The position numbers and the translations under genes were made by a program. DNA of 64,000 nt, taken from assembly GCF_000716435.1 (NCBI RefSeq), contig NZ_JNWO01000018.1:1-64000 (forward strand), read 5' to 3'. Below are positions 24,967 to 33,659 of the stretch, one piece after another; the stretch's first letter is position 1; each line of letters begins with the position of its first letter. The DNA is from Streptomyces xylophagus. Lineage in GTDB: Bacteria; Actinomycetota; Actinomycetes; Streptomycetales; Streptomycetaceae. The notes under the pieces were generated by a model that was given only the letters and a program-made list of their open reading frames with translations, searched no databases and was not told where the DNA came from.

Positions 24967-25677
24967 CTAGTCCTTGCGGACCTCTGCCTCCGCCTCGGCG
25001 AGCGCCGCTTCGTCGACTTCGGCGGACTCGTCGTCCGCGTCCTCGTCGCCGTCCTCGAAGTAAGCGTCGAGGACGGCGTCGAGCTGTGTCTCCCACTCGG
25101 CGAACCGGCTCCTGGCCGCCGCCTCGATCTCGATCGGGTACCACCGGCGGTCAGGAGTGTGCACCGTGATGGTGAACCGCTTGCCGAAGCGCGGGGTCTC
25201 CGTCTCCACGGCACCGATCTCGTCCCAGCGGAACTCGCACGCCTGGTCGTCCAGGCGCAGTCGTACGCCCTTCTCGTCCGCGACGATCTCCGCACGACGG
25301 TCGGATGCCTCGAAGACGGGGCCTTCGGACTCCGGGTCGGCATCATCGGCCTCGGCGTCGTCGGCCTCGGTCTTCTTCTCGACGTCCGCCTTCTTGACGT
25401 CCACCTTCGCGACCGACGGCTCCTCGCCCTCGGGCTCAGAAGACGCCGAGGACTCTTCCGACGTCTCCGGCTCCTCCGCCTCGGCCTTCGCGTCCTCGAC
25501 CTTCGCGTCCTCCGGCTTCACGTCCTCCGGCTTCGCGTCCCCCGACTTCGTGTCCTCCGGTGCGTCGGAGGACACGGCGGGTGCGGTGAGCCCCGGGATG
25601 AAGGCCGGGTCGAATCCGGCACCCTTCACGGGCTCGCCCTCCAGGGGCTGGCTGCTCGAACCTATGCGCTGCTCCAC
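24967..25677 (-). CDS. Acidic repeat protein with C-terminal PH-like domain
   Basis: About 236 aa from the GTG at 25677; the frame stays open to a TTG at 25725 and no good ribosome site marks either. A CATACT hexamer ends 7 nt before the GTG, so a leaderless start is conceivable. After a short Pro/Gly start comes an Asp/Glu/Ala/Lys region (residues about 32-115) with five 5-residue repeats of the type (P/A)-E-D-(V/A)-K, encoded by a 15-bp DNA tandem repeat. The C-terminal part (about 125-205) alternates strands (R-A-E-I-V-A, V-R-L-R-L, F-T-I-T-V-H) with W-Y-P-I-E-I, like a small PH/GRAM-type domain, and ends in an acidic tail. Function unknown. Confidence 0.78.
   Translation of the reverse strand: MEQRIGSSSQPLEGEPVKGAGFDPAFIPGLTAPAVSSDAPEDTKSGDAKPEDVKPEDAKVEDAKAEAEEPETSEESSASSEPEGEEPSVAKVDVKKADVEKKTEADDAEADDADPESEGPVFEASDRRAEIVADEKGVRLRLDDQACEFRWDEIGAVETETPRFGKRFTITVHTPDRRWYPIEIEAAARSRFAEWETQLDAVLDAYFEDGDEDADDESAEVDEAALAEAEAEVRKD
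25486..25560. repeat. 15-bp tandem repeat (5 units) in the acidic protein gene
   Basis: Five consecutive 15-bp units of the form CTTCGCGTCCTCCGG (25486-25500, 25501-25515, 25516-25530, 25531-25545, 25546-25560), with one to four substitutions between units. The period is a multiple of three, so copy number can change without breaking the reading frame. Confidence 0.9.
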
Positions 25678-25752
25678 AGCGGGCAGTATGGTCGACGATC
25701 CTGTGCCGCACACAGCCAGCCCCAACTTTGTTATCAGACGCCTACAAGCGGC

Positions 25753-27231
25753 TTACACGAACACACTGAGCACAGCGGCCACAGCGAACCCCGCCACGGA
25801 CAGCACGGACTCCAGCACGGTCCACGTCTTCAACGTGTCCCGCTCGCTGATCCCGAAGTACTTCGCCACCATCCAGAAGCCCCCGTCATTGACGTGCGAG
25901 GCGAAGATCGAGCCCGCCGAGATCGCCATGATGACGAGGGCGACGAAGGCCTGGGAGTGGTCGCCCTCGGCGAGCAGCGGGGCCACGATCCCCGCCGTCG
26001 TCACGATCGCCACCGTCGCCGAACCCTGTGCGACCCGTAGTACCAGCGAGATCAGGTACGACAGGACGAGCACCGGCAGGCCTACGTCGTGGAAGGTGTC
26101 CGAGAGGGCCTGGGCGACGCCGCTCGCCTTGAGGACGGCGCCGAAGACCCCGCCCGCGCCGACGACCAGGATGATGTTGCCGACGGGCTTGAGGGAGGCG
26201 GTGGAGACGGTCTCCAGGGACTTGCGGGACCAGCCACGCCGTAGACCCAGGAGGTAGTACGCGAGGAGGAGCGCGATCGTCAGGGCCACGAAGGGGCTGC
26301 CGAAGAACTCCACCACCGAGCGGCCGGTCGACGGGTCGAAGGCGATCGACGAGAAGGTGGCCGCGAGGATCAGCACCAGGGGCGTACCGATGATCGCCAG
26401 GACCGTCGCCAGCGGTACCGGCTTCTCCTGCGGTTCGACACCGGACGCACGCTGTTCGTCGAGGACCGCCTGCTTGGCCTCGGCGGCCGCCTCGACCATG
26501 TCCTGCGGTACGGCGACGAAGATCCGCTTGCCGATCCAGGCCGCGTAGGCCCACGCGGCGAGCACCGCCGGGATGCCGCAGACGATGCCCATGAGGATGA
26601 CCCAGCCGAGCTGGACGTGCAGGAGGCCCGCGGCGGCCACCGGGCCGGGGTGCGGCGGCAGGAACGCGTGGGTCATCGACAGGCCCGCGAGCAGGGGCAG
26701 GCAGTACAGCAGGATCGACTTGCCGCCGCGCTTGGCGGCGGCGTAGACGATCGGCGCGAGGACGAAGATGCCGACGTCGAAGAAGACCGGGATGCCGAAG
26801 ATCAGGCCGGTGAGGCCCATGGCGAGCGGGGCTCTCTTCTCGCCGAAGAGATTCAGCAGCCGGGACGCCAACACCTCGGCGCCACCGCTGACTTCGAGGA
26901 TCGCGCCGAGCATCGTGCCCAGGCCGATGATGATCGCGACATGCCCGAGGATGCCGCCCATGCCGGACTCGATGGTGGAGACGGCGTCCGAGCGCTGGAC
27001 CGTACCGAAGAGTTCGGTGACCGACAGACCGGCCAGCAGGCCGACGGTTATGGAGACGGCGAGGAGGGCCACGAAGGGCTGGAGTCTGACCTTGATGATC
27101 AGGAAGAGGAGGAGCGCGATACCGAGGGCGGCGACCGTCAACAGGCCTGCGGTGCCGTCGAGAAGGAGGAGCAGGCCTCCGGTGTGGGGTGGGGGTGCGG
27201 GGGTGGGTGTGGCGGCGAGCGGATAGGACAT
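25753..27231 (-). CDS. GntP-family H+ symporter (gluconate or D-amino-acid permease)
   Basis: 492 aa, ATG with AGAGGA upstream. About 12-14 membrane helices; the F-G-I-P-V-F-F-D-V-G segment, P-P-H-P-G-P and H-V-N-D-G-G-F-W elements are diagnostic of the gluconate:H+ symporter (GntP) family. Family members take up gluconate, idonate or D-serine (DsdX). The gene follows ridA by 127 bp in an operon with a PfkB kinase and IclR regulator and faces D-amino-acid enzymes, so a D-amino acid or a hydroxy acid is as likely a substrate as gluconate. Confidence 0.92.
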   Translation of the reverse strand: MSYPLAATPTPAPPPHTGGLLLLLDGTAGLLTVAALGIALLLFLIIKVRLQPFVALLAVSITVGLLAGLSVTELFGTVQRSDAVSTIESGMGGILGHVAIIIGLGTMLGAILEVSGGAEVLASRLLNLFGEKRAPLAMGLTGLIFGIPVFFDVGIFVLAPIVYAAAKRGGKSILLYCLPLLAGLSMTHAFLPPHPGPVAAAGLLHVQLGWVILMGIVCGIPAVLAAWAYAAWIGKRIFVAVPQDMVEAAAEAKQAVLDEQRASGVEPQEKPVPLATVLAIIGTPLVLILAATFSSIAFDPSTGRSVVEFFGSPFVALTIALLLAYYLLGLRRGWSRKSLETVSTASLKPVGNIILVVGAGGVFGAVLKASGVAQALSDTFHDVGLPVLVLSYLISLVLRVAQGSATVAIVTTAGIVAPLLAEGDHSQAFVALVIMAISAGSIFASHVNDGGFWMVAKYFGISERDTLKTWTVLESVLSVAGFAVAAVLSVFV

Positions 27232-27358
27232 TTGGGGGTCCTCTGGGTAGGGGCATGGGGCTTTCGGGCAGGGGGGATCGCGGCGCGGCACCCCGGAGGG
27301 CGCCCAACCGTCGTACGGTGTGCGGGAATTGATGGAGCGTCAGCTCAGCGGAGGGCGC

Positions 27359-27769
27359 TCAGTCGAGAACGGCAAGCGCGTCGATCTCGATGAGCAGCCC
27401 GGCGGGAAGGCCGACGTAGACGGTGGTCCGGGCGGCCGGCGGAGCGGTCAGCTCCTGCTCCTCGAAGTACGCGTTGTAGAGCGCGTTCATCTCGGCGAAG
27501 TGGTCCACGTCCGTCAGATAGACGCGGAGCATCATGACGTCCTCCCAGCTCGCCCCGCCCTCCTCCAGGATCGCCTTGACGTTGGCGAGGGTCTGGAGGG
27601 TCTGCTCGCGCAGGGTGGGCCCGGCGGGGGTGGGCGGCTTGCCCTCCTCGGCGGGGAGGAAGCCGACCTGGCCGGCGACCTGGAGGATGTTCCCCATGCG
27701 GACGCCGTGCGAGAACTTCGCGGGCGGGGTGGTGTGGGTCTTGGGCGTGAGCGCGATCTTGTCCGTCAT
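27359..27769 (-). CDS. ridA: RidA-family enamine/imine deaminase
   Basis: 136 aa, full length for the family. Conserved Arg114 in A-A-R-T-T-V and Glu128 in L-I-E-I-D-A-L-A match the residues that bind and hydrolyse 2-aminoacrylate-type imines. Situated 10 bp below the IclR gene. It would clear the reactive enamine released by a PLP-dependent D-serine or D-threonine dehydratase, which fits the enzyme encoded just across the divergent promoter. Confidence 0.93.
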   Translation of the reverse strand: MTDKIALTPKTHTTPPAKFSHGVRMGNILQVAGQVGFLPAEEGKPPTPAGPTLREQTLQTLANVKAILEEGGASWEDVMMLRVYLTDVDHFAEMNALYNAYFEEQELTAPPAARTTVYVGLPAGLLIEIDALAVLD

Positions 27770-27779
27770 ACGAGGTCCT

Positions 27780-28550
27780 TCATGCGGGGTCGTTTGTAGG
27801 GGTCACTGGGGTCCTGCCGGAGTACTCCCCACTGATGGCGTCCGCCGTACGACGGACCAGCGGGAGCAGGGTGAGGAGTTCGTCGGCGGTGACGACGACG
27901 TTGGGCGCGGAGACCGACATCGCGGCGACCACGCGTCCGTCGGCGCCCCGGATCGGCGCGGCGACGCAGTTGATGGACTCTTCGTGGCCGCCGAGGTCGG
28001 TGGCCCAGCCCTGTTCCCGTACCTTCTCCAACTCCCGTACGAAAGCGGGGGCGTTGGGAGTGGAACGGGCCGTGTACATGGGGTATTCGAGCTTGTCCGC
28101 GAGCACCCGGCGCTCGCCCTCCGGGAGATCGGCGAGCAGCAGCTTCGCGACGGCGGCGACGGTGATGGCGACCGGCTTGCCGATCCGCGAGTACATGCGC
28201 ACCGGGTAGCGGCTCTCCACCTTGTCGATGTAGAGGACCTCGTTCTCCTCGTACACCGCGAGGTGGACGGTATGACCGCACTGCTCGTTCAGCCGTACGA
28301 GATGGGGGTGGGCGATCTCGCGGATGTCGAGGTTCTCCATCGCCTCCTGGGCAAGGGCGATGAGGCGGGCGCCGAGGCGGTAGCGCTGGTCGGACTGGCG
28401 GTAGACGAGGCCGTGTTCGTGCAGGGTGCGCAGGAGGCGCAGGGCCGTCGACTTGTGGACGTCGAGGCGCTCGGCGACCTGGCCGAGGTCGGCGGGGCCC
28501 TCGGCGAGCAGCGGCAGGATGCTGAGTGCGCGGTCGACGGTCTGACTCAT
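27780..28550 (-). CDS. IclR-family transcriptional regulator
   Basis: 256 aa from ATG 28550; an ATG at 28559 is too close to the GGAGG site. An N-terminal winged helix (about 1-60, with D-V-H-K-S-T-A-L-R-L-L as recognition helix) precedes an IclR effector domain with G-K-P-V-A-I-T-V-A-A-V-A-K-L-L-L and the C-V-A-A-P-I-R-G-A-D-G-R-V signature. Its start overlaps the kinase stop by 4 bp (ATGA). The likely operator is the perfect palindrome at 29694-29710 upstream of the divergent catabolic genes. Confidence 0.94.
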   Translation of the reverse strand: MSQTVDRALSILPLLAEGPADLGQVAERLDVHKSTALRLLRTLHEHGLVYRQSDQRYRLGARLIALAQEAMENLDIREIAHPHLVRLNEQCGHTVHLAVYEENEVLYIDKVESRYPVRMYSRIGKPVAITVAAVAKLLLADLPEGERRVLADKLEYPMYTARSTPNAPAFVRELEKVREQGWATDLGGHEESINCVAAPIRGADGRVVAAMSVSAPNVVVTADELLTLLPLVRRTADAISGEYSGRTPVTPTNDPA

Positions 28551-29593
28551 GGCGTACATACCTCCTCGTCGGCCCAGTCGGCGGCGTCGGTCCAGCCGGG
28601 GCCGAGTCGAAGTCTCCCCCACGCCCGGTCGTCCAGGGCGACCAGGCGGTCGGCGTGGTCGCGGACCGGGGGCGCGGCGAGGTCGCCGGGGACGGTGAGG
28701 GCGGCGGCGGCCGTGAGGTGCCCGTGCCGCAGCCGGTCCCGTACGGGAAGTCCCCGCAGGGTCGCGGAGAGGAACCCGGCGGCGAAGGCGTCCCCGGCAC
28801 CCACCTCGGCGACGACGTCGACGTGCGGCGCGGGCACGAAGGTGACGTCACCCCGGTGGAAGACGGTGGCCCCGCGCCCGCCCTGCTTGACGACGAGCGT
28901 CTCGGGGTCGGGGAACGCGGCCCGTACGGCATCGGCCCCGACGAGCCCCCAGACCTCGGCGGCCTCGTCCTCGCCGACAAACACGAGGTCCGCACCGCGC
29001 GCCAGCTCCAGCAGCACACTCGGTCCGTCGGCCGAACGCCCCAGCGCGGGGCGGTGGTTGACGTCAAAGGAGATCAGCGGGCGGTGCGCGCGGATCGCGG
29101 TCAGCTCACGGACCAGGCCGAGGCAGTCGTCGGACAGCATCGGGGTGATCCCGGACAGATGCAGCACCCGCCCGGCCCGTACGGCGGCCAGGTCCACGTT
29201 CGCCACGGCCATCGCGGAGGCGGCGGACCCGGCCCGGTAGTACGCCACCTCGTGCGCGTCGGTGGCCCGGTCCCCGGCGGTGCGGAAGTAGATACCGGTC
29301 GGCCGCGCGGGATCACGCCCTACGGCGGAGACATCGACCCCGTACCCACCGACGGTCTCGACGAGATGGTCGCCGAACCCGTCGGCCCCGACCCGGCTGA
29401 CCCACCGGACGGCGTGCCCGGCGGCGGCCAGCACGCACGCGACATTCGACTCGGCGCCGCCGATGGCGCGATCGAAGGACGGCACGTCGGCGAGGCGGCC
29501 GGGTCGGCTGGGTAGGAACGTGACCATGGACTCGCCCAGCGCTACGACGTCCACGACGTCACGGGCGGCGGTGGACTGTCCGTCGGCGGTCAC
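28547..29593 (-). CDS. PfkB-family carbohydrate kinase (KDG kinase-like)
   Basis: 348 aa, GTG at 29593 with GAGGAG about 10 nt upstream; the longer open frame overlaps the divergent gene and is not real. Start motif G-E-S-M-V-T-F, a G-G-A-E-S-N-V-A region (PfkB signature 1), and the anion hole/catalytic G-A-G-D-A-F-A-A-G (signature 2). Closest by pattern to 2-keto-3-deoxygluconate kinases. Its link to D-amino-acid genes is odd; a product of the D-serine or D-threonine branch, or gluconate imported by the GntP permease, could supply a keto acid substrate. Exact substrate unknown. Confidence 0.92.
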   Translation of the reverse strand: MTADGQSTAARDVVDVVALGESMVTFLPSRPGRLADVPSFDRAIGGAESNVACVLAAAGHAVRWVSRVGADGFGDHLVETVGGYGVDVSAVGRDPARPTGIYFRTAGDRATDAHEVAYYRAGSAASAMAVANVDLAAVRAGRVLHLSGITPMLSDDCLGLVRELTAIRAHRPLISFDVNHRPALGRSADGPSVLLELARGADLVFVGEDEAAEVWGLVGADAVRAAFPDPETLVVKQGGRGATVFHRGDVTFVPAPHVDVVAEVGAGDAFAAGFLSATLRGLPVRDRLRHGHLTAAAALTVPGDLAAPPVRDHADRLVALDDRAWGRLRLGPGWTDAADWADEEVCTP

Positions 29594-29693
29594 GATGGTG
29601 ATGGCTCCTCGTCCGGTGCACCGGGGGCGGCGGCTCCGTTGACCCGGTGTTGGGCGAGATGTTAGACAGCGGTAAGCGATATACGCAATGAAG

Positions 29694-29710
29694 GTTGCAG
29701 AGATTGCAAC
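29694..29710. promoter_or_regulatory. Perfect palindrome, candidate IclR operator
   Basis: GTTGCA (29694-29699), spacer GAGAT, TGCAAC (29705-29710): a perfect 6-5-6 inverted repeat 21 bp before the D-amino-acid enzyme gene and about 100 bp from the kinase start. IclR regulators bind TTGC-type palindromes of this size, and an IclR gene is in the adjacent divergent operon. Confidence 0.7.
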
Positions 29711-29731
29711 AGTCCAGCTCAGGGAGGCCCC

Positions 29732-31009
29732 ATGGTCCGCGACACCGGTACCGAAGCGCTCGCCCGGCTCGCCGGGGAACGCGTCGACCACCGTTTCAAG
29801 GGCCTCCCCCCGGACGCGGACGGCCGCACGGTCGCCGAACTGTCGGCCCAGCGCCGCAACCTCTTCACCGGCGGCTTCACCACCCCCGTCCTCGCCCTCT
29901 CCGCCGAGCGCCTGGAGCACAACCTCCGGCTCATGGAGACGTACGCGACCCGCCACGGCCTCGCCTTCGCCCCGCACGGCAAGACCTCCATGGCCCCCCA
30001 GCTCTTCCACCGCCAACTAGCCCACGGCGCCTGGGGCATCACCCTCGCGGTCCCCCACCAGGTACGCGTGGCACGGCAGTTCGGCATCGCCCGGATCTTC
30101 CTCGCGAACGAACTGGTCGACCCGGCGGCGCTGAAGTGGATCTCCGCGCAGCTGGACACTGACGACGACTTCCGCTTCATCTGCTACGTCGATTCCGTGC
30201 GCGGGGTCGAGTTGATGGACGCGGCTCTGCGCGGCGCCGCCCGCCCGCTGGACGTCGTCGTCGAACTGGCCGCCGGCGAGGGCGCCCGCACCGGCGCCCG
30301 CACGGAGGCGGAGTGCGCGGCGGTCGCGGACGCGGTGGCCGCCGTAGGGACACTGCGGTTGGTGGGGGTCGCCGGGTACGAGGGGGAGGTACCGCAGGCG
30401 AATCCGGAGCGGGTGCACGCGTGGTTGCGGCGACTGACCGCTCTTGCCGTGGACTTCGACAAGGGCGGGCGTTTTCAGGGAGTTGAGGAGATCGTCGTCA
30501 GCGCGGGTGGCAGCGCGTGGTTCGACGCGGTGGCCGACGTCTTCGCCGAGCTGCCCGAACTCTCCCTCCCCGCCCTCAAGTTGCTGCGCTCGGGCGCCTA
30601 CGTCTCGCACGACGACGGCCACTACAGCGAGGTGACCCCCTTCACCCGCATCCCCGAAGAGGGCACGCTGGAGCCCGCGTTCCGGCTCTGGGCGCAGATC
30701 GTCTCCCGCCCCTCCCCCGAGCAGGCCTTCGCCAACGCGGGCAAGCGGGACGCGGCCTACGACCTCGACCTCCCCTTCGCCCAGGTCGTCCGCCGGGACG
30801 GCACCGAGCGCCCGGCGACCGGCGTCGAGGTCACCGGCCTGTCCGACCAGCACACCTGGCTGCGGACGACGGCCGAGGCGGACCTGGAGGTGGGTGACTG
30901 GATCGGCCTGGGCCTGTCCCACCCCTGCACGTCCTTCGACAAGTGGCAGTTGATCCCGGTGGCGGAGGCGGACGGGACGGTCGTCGACTACATCCGCACG
31001 TTCTTCTAG
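29732..31009 (+). CDS. D-threonine aldolase / D-serine dehydratase-like PLP enzyme (fold-type III)
   Basis: 425 aa, ATG with GGGAGG upstream. The PLP lysine is Lys84 in P-H-G-K-T-S-M, at the start of an alanine-racemase-like N-terminal barrel. A C-terminal D-serine dehydratase-like domain ends with His397-Pro-Cys399 in H-P-C-T-S-F-D-K-W, the zinc site of eukaryotic-type D-serine dehydratases (DSD1) and DTA-like enzymes. Predicted reaction: D-serine/D-threonine to keto acid plus ammonia, or aldol cleavage. The nearby ridA and permease favour the deaminase reading. First gene of the plus-strand pair. Confidence 0.93.
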   Translation: MVRDTGTEALARLAGERVDHRFKGLPPDADGRTVAELSAQRRNLFTGGFTTPVLALSAERLEHNLRLMETYATRHGLAFAPHGKTSMAPQLFHRQLAHGAWGITLAVPHQVRVARQFGIARIFLANELVDPAALKWISAQLDTDDDFRFICYVDSVRGVELMDAALRGAARPLDVVVELAAGEGARTGARTEAECAAVADAVAAVGTLRLVGVAGYEGEVPQANPERVHAWLRRLTALAVDFDKGGRFQGVEEIVVSAGGSAWFDAVADVFAELPELSLPALKLLRSGAYVSHDDGHYSEVTPFTRIPEEGTLEPAFRLWAQIVSRPSPEQAFANAGKRDAAYDLDLPFAQVVRRDGTERPATGVEVTGLSDQHTWLRTTAEADLEVGDWIGLGLSHPCTSFDKWQLIPVAEADGTVVDYIRTFF

Positions 31010-31040
31010 AGGCCGTTCTGGATCCCGCTGGAGGCATGGC

Positions 31041-32648
31041 ATGGAAGAGCTGGTCATCCGGGACGCGGACGTCGTAGACGGCAGCGGTGGGCCGTCGTAC
31101 CGCGCCGATGTGGTGATCGACGGCGGACGGATCGTCTCGATCGTGCGGGAAGCTTCGGCTGCGGGCTGTCAACGTCCCAAGGCACGGCGGAAGTTGGACG
31201 CCGAGGGGCTGGCCCTCTCCCCCGGCTTCATCGACATGCACGCCCACAGCGACCTCGCCCTGCTCCGCGACCCGGACCACAGCGCCAAGGCCGCGCAGGG
31301 GGTGACCCTCGAAGTCATCGGGCAGGACGGGCTGTCGTACGCGCCCGTCGACGACCGCACGCTCGCAGAGGTGCGCCGGGCGATCACCGGGTGGAACGGG
31401 TACGGCGACGACATCGACTTCGACTGGCGTTCGGTGGGCGAGTACCTGGACCGCCTGGATCGCGGGATCGCCGTCAACGCGGCCTACTTGATCCCCCAGG
31501 GCACGGTCCGCATGCTCGCCGTCGGCTGGGAGGACCGGGAGGCGACACCCCGAGAGCTGGACCGGATGCGGCAGTTGGTGGCCGAGGGCATGGAACAGGG
31601 CGCGGTCGGCATGTCGTCCGGGCTCACCTACACCCCCGGCATGTACGCCAAGGACGCCGAACTCACCGCACTCTGCCGGGTGGTGGCGTCGTACGACGGC
31701 TACTACTGCCCGCACCACCGCTCGTACGGCGCGGGCGCGCTGGAGGCCTACGAGGAGATGGTCGAGCTGAGCCGCGAGGCGGGCTGCTCGCTCCATCTGG
31801 CCCACGCCACCATGAACTTCGGCGTGAACAAGGGCCGGGCACCGGAGCTGCTGACGCTCCTGGACGAGGCACTGGCGGCCGGCGCGGACATCAGCCTGGA
31901 CACCTACCCCTACACGCCCGGCTGCACAACTCTCGTGGCGATGCTGCCGAGTTGGGCGAGTGAGGGCGGCCCGGAGGAGACCCTGAAGCGGCTGGCCGAC
32001 GACGGGACGGCCGACCGTATCCGTCATCACCTGGAGGTGGTCGGCTCGGACGGTTGCCACGGGGTGCCGATGGAGTGGGACACGATCGAGATCTCGGGGG
32101 TGACGGATCCCGCGCTGGCGGAGTACGTGGGCCGCCGCCTGAACAGCTGGACCACCGCCCGCCACCTCCTCCTCGCCGACCGGCTCGCCCCGTCGATCCT
32201 CCAGCACGTGGGCCACGAGGAGAACGTCCGGCAGATCATGCGGCACCGCGTCCACACCGGCGGCTCGGACGGCATCCTCCAGGGCGCGAAGCCGCATCCG
32301 CGGGCGTACGGCACGTTCCCGCAGTATCTGGGGCGGTATACAAGGGAGTTGGGTGTGCTGTCCCTGGAGGAGTGCGTGGCCCATCTGACGTCCCGCCCGG
32401 CGGCTCGCCTGCGCCTGCCCGACCGGGGTCTGGTCAAGGAGGGCTACCGCGCGGACCTGGTCCTCTTCAACCCGCGTACGGTGGCGGCGGGTTCGACATT
32501 CGAGGAGCCGCGCAGGCTGCCGACCGGCATCCCCCACGTCCTGATCGACGGCCGATTCGTGATCGAGGACGGCCGGCGGACGGATGTGCTGGCGGGCCGG
32601 TCGATCCGTCGCAGTCCCGTGCGACGGAACGCCAACTCCCGCTCCTGA
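31041..32648 (+). CDS. N-acyl-D-amino-acid deacylase (amidohydrolase superfamily)
   Basis: 535 aa, ATG at 31041, 31 bp after the deaminase gene. A beta-sandwich start leads to P-G-F-I-D-M-H-A-H-S-D with metal ligands His67 and His69, then the barrel with H-L-A-H-A-T and a late D-G-I-L-Q-G loop, and the closing sandwich (A-D-L-V-L-F-N). At the position where D-aminoacylases often have N-C-G with a metal-ligand Cys, this protein has Q95-D96-G, so Asp may take that role. It would release free D-amino acids for the enzyme encoded upstream. Confidence 0.9.
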   Translation: MEELVIRDADVVDGSGGPSYRADVVIDGGRIVSIVREASAAGCQRPKARRKLDAEGLALSPGFIDMHAHSDLALLRDPDHSAKAAQGVTLEVIGQDGLSYAPVDDRTLAEVRRAITGWNGYGDDIDFDWRSVGEYLDRLDRGIAVNAAYLIPQGTVRMLAVGWEDREATPRELDRMRQLVAEGMEQGAVGMSSGLTYTPGMYAKDAELTALCRVVASYDGYYCPHHRSYGAGALEAYEEMVELSREAGCSLHLAHATMNFGVNKGRAPELLTLLDEALAAGADISLDTYPYTPGCTTLVAMLPSWASEGGPEETLKRLADDGTADRIRHHLEVVGSDGCHGVPMEWDTIEISGVTDPALAEYVGRRLNSWTTARHLLLADRLAPSILQHVGHEENVRQIMRHRVHTGGSDGILQGAKPHPRAYGTFPQYLGRYTRELGVLSLEECVAHLTSRPAARLRLPDRGLVKEGYRADLVLFNPRTVAAGSTFEEPRRLPTGIPHVLIDGRFVIEDGRRTDVLAGRSIRRSPVRRNANSRS

Positions 32649-32675
32649 CCTACGACTTGAGCGAGATCCCGGAAC

Positions 32676-33500
32676 CTACGGCTTCGGCAGGGTGCAGCCG
32701 CTCGCGCTCAGGCTGAGCACATTCGCCGAGGTGAAGCAGGCCGGGATGTTGTAGGTCTCCTCGGCGTAGTTGATGCCCTCGCGAACAGTCACCGTGCCGT
32801 TCTCGTCGACCTCGCACGGGTTGTCGACGGTGCAGGTCTCGCCGTCCTCGTTGCCCGTGTTGTTGACGGCGACGACCTGGCCGGTGCTGGTGTCGATCAC
32901 CGGGGAGCCGGAGGTACCGCCGATGGTGTTGCAGGCGGAGGTGTAGCGGACCGAGTCCTTCCAGGTCCAGTCGCCCTCCTTCAGCCGGTACACGAACCCG
33001 TCGATGTTGCAGCTGTAGATCGTCTTCCAGTAGCCGGAGACGACCTTGATGGCGGTGCCGGCGGTCGGGTGCGTGGCGCTCACGGTGAGCGGGCTGATGC
33101 CGTACGCGCTCTTGATCGCCGCGTACGTGGTGGTGGTGCGGTAGATCGTCACGTCCGTGTCGGTCATCGTCGAGTAGACGACCTGGTTGGCGCGGAGCGT
33201 GGCGACCTTGGTGCCGGCCGAGTTCAGCAGCCCGAAGGTACGGCTGGAGGACTGGCCGGTGATGACCTCACCGGGCTCCGGGAACCCGGTCTCCAGGCAG
33301 TGGCCGTTGGTCAGCACGAGGGCCGGGGAGGTGTCGGTCGAGTTCGGGAAGCGGATGACCGAGCCGGAGCAGTTGCTGAGCGAGACGGTGCCGGCGAAGT
33401 CGACGGTCACAGCGGCGGCCTGCGGCGCGGCGACGGCGGGTGCCACGCCCGCCCCGGCGATGGCCAGGCCCGAGAGTGCGGCAAGGAGAGGCTTCTTCAT
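32676..33500 (-). CDS. Secreted S1-family (trypsin-like) serine protease
   Basis: 274 aa. Signal peptide 1-25 (A-V-A-A cleavage region) after M-K-K. The triad can be read: His67 in L-T-N-G-H-C, Asp116 in T-D-V-T-I-Y, Ser197 in G-G-T-S-G-S-P. Eight or more Cys suggest several disulfides. It lies convergent with the deacylase gene (27 bp between stops) and divergent from alaA. Likely an exoprotease; specificity cannot be judged. Confidence 0.93.
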   Translation of the reverse strand: MKKPLLAALSGLAIAGAGVAPAVAAPQAAAVTVDFAGTVSLSNCSGSVIRFPNSTDTSPALVLTNGHCLETGFPEPGEVITGQSSSRTFGLLNSAGTKVATLRANQVVYSTMTDTDVTIYRTTTTYAAIKSAYGISPLTVSATHPTAGTAIKVVSGYWKTIYSCNIDGFVYRLKEGDWTWKDSVRYTSACNTIGGTSGSPVIDTSTGQVVAVNNTGNEDGETCTVDNPCEVDENGTVTVREGINYAEETYNIPACFTSANVLSLSASGCTLPKP

Positions 33501-33659
33501 GTGGGGGTCCCCTCTTACAGACGCGAGCGACCGGAGATCTTCCGGTCGCTCTCACGTCATTGTCATGCACATTCTCACGACAAGAGCGGGTCGCCGCAAG
33601 AAGCCCACGTGGTGGAAAACACGGCGCGAGAGGCGTTACCGCGCCGTAAGCTCACCGAC

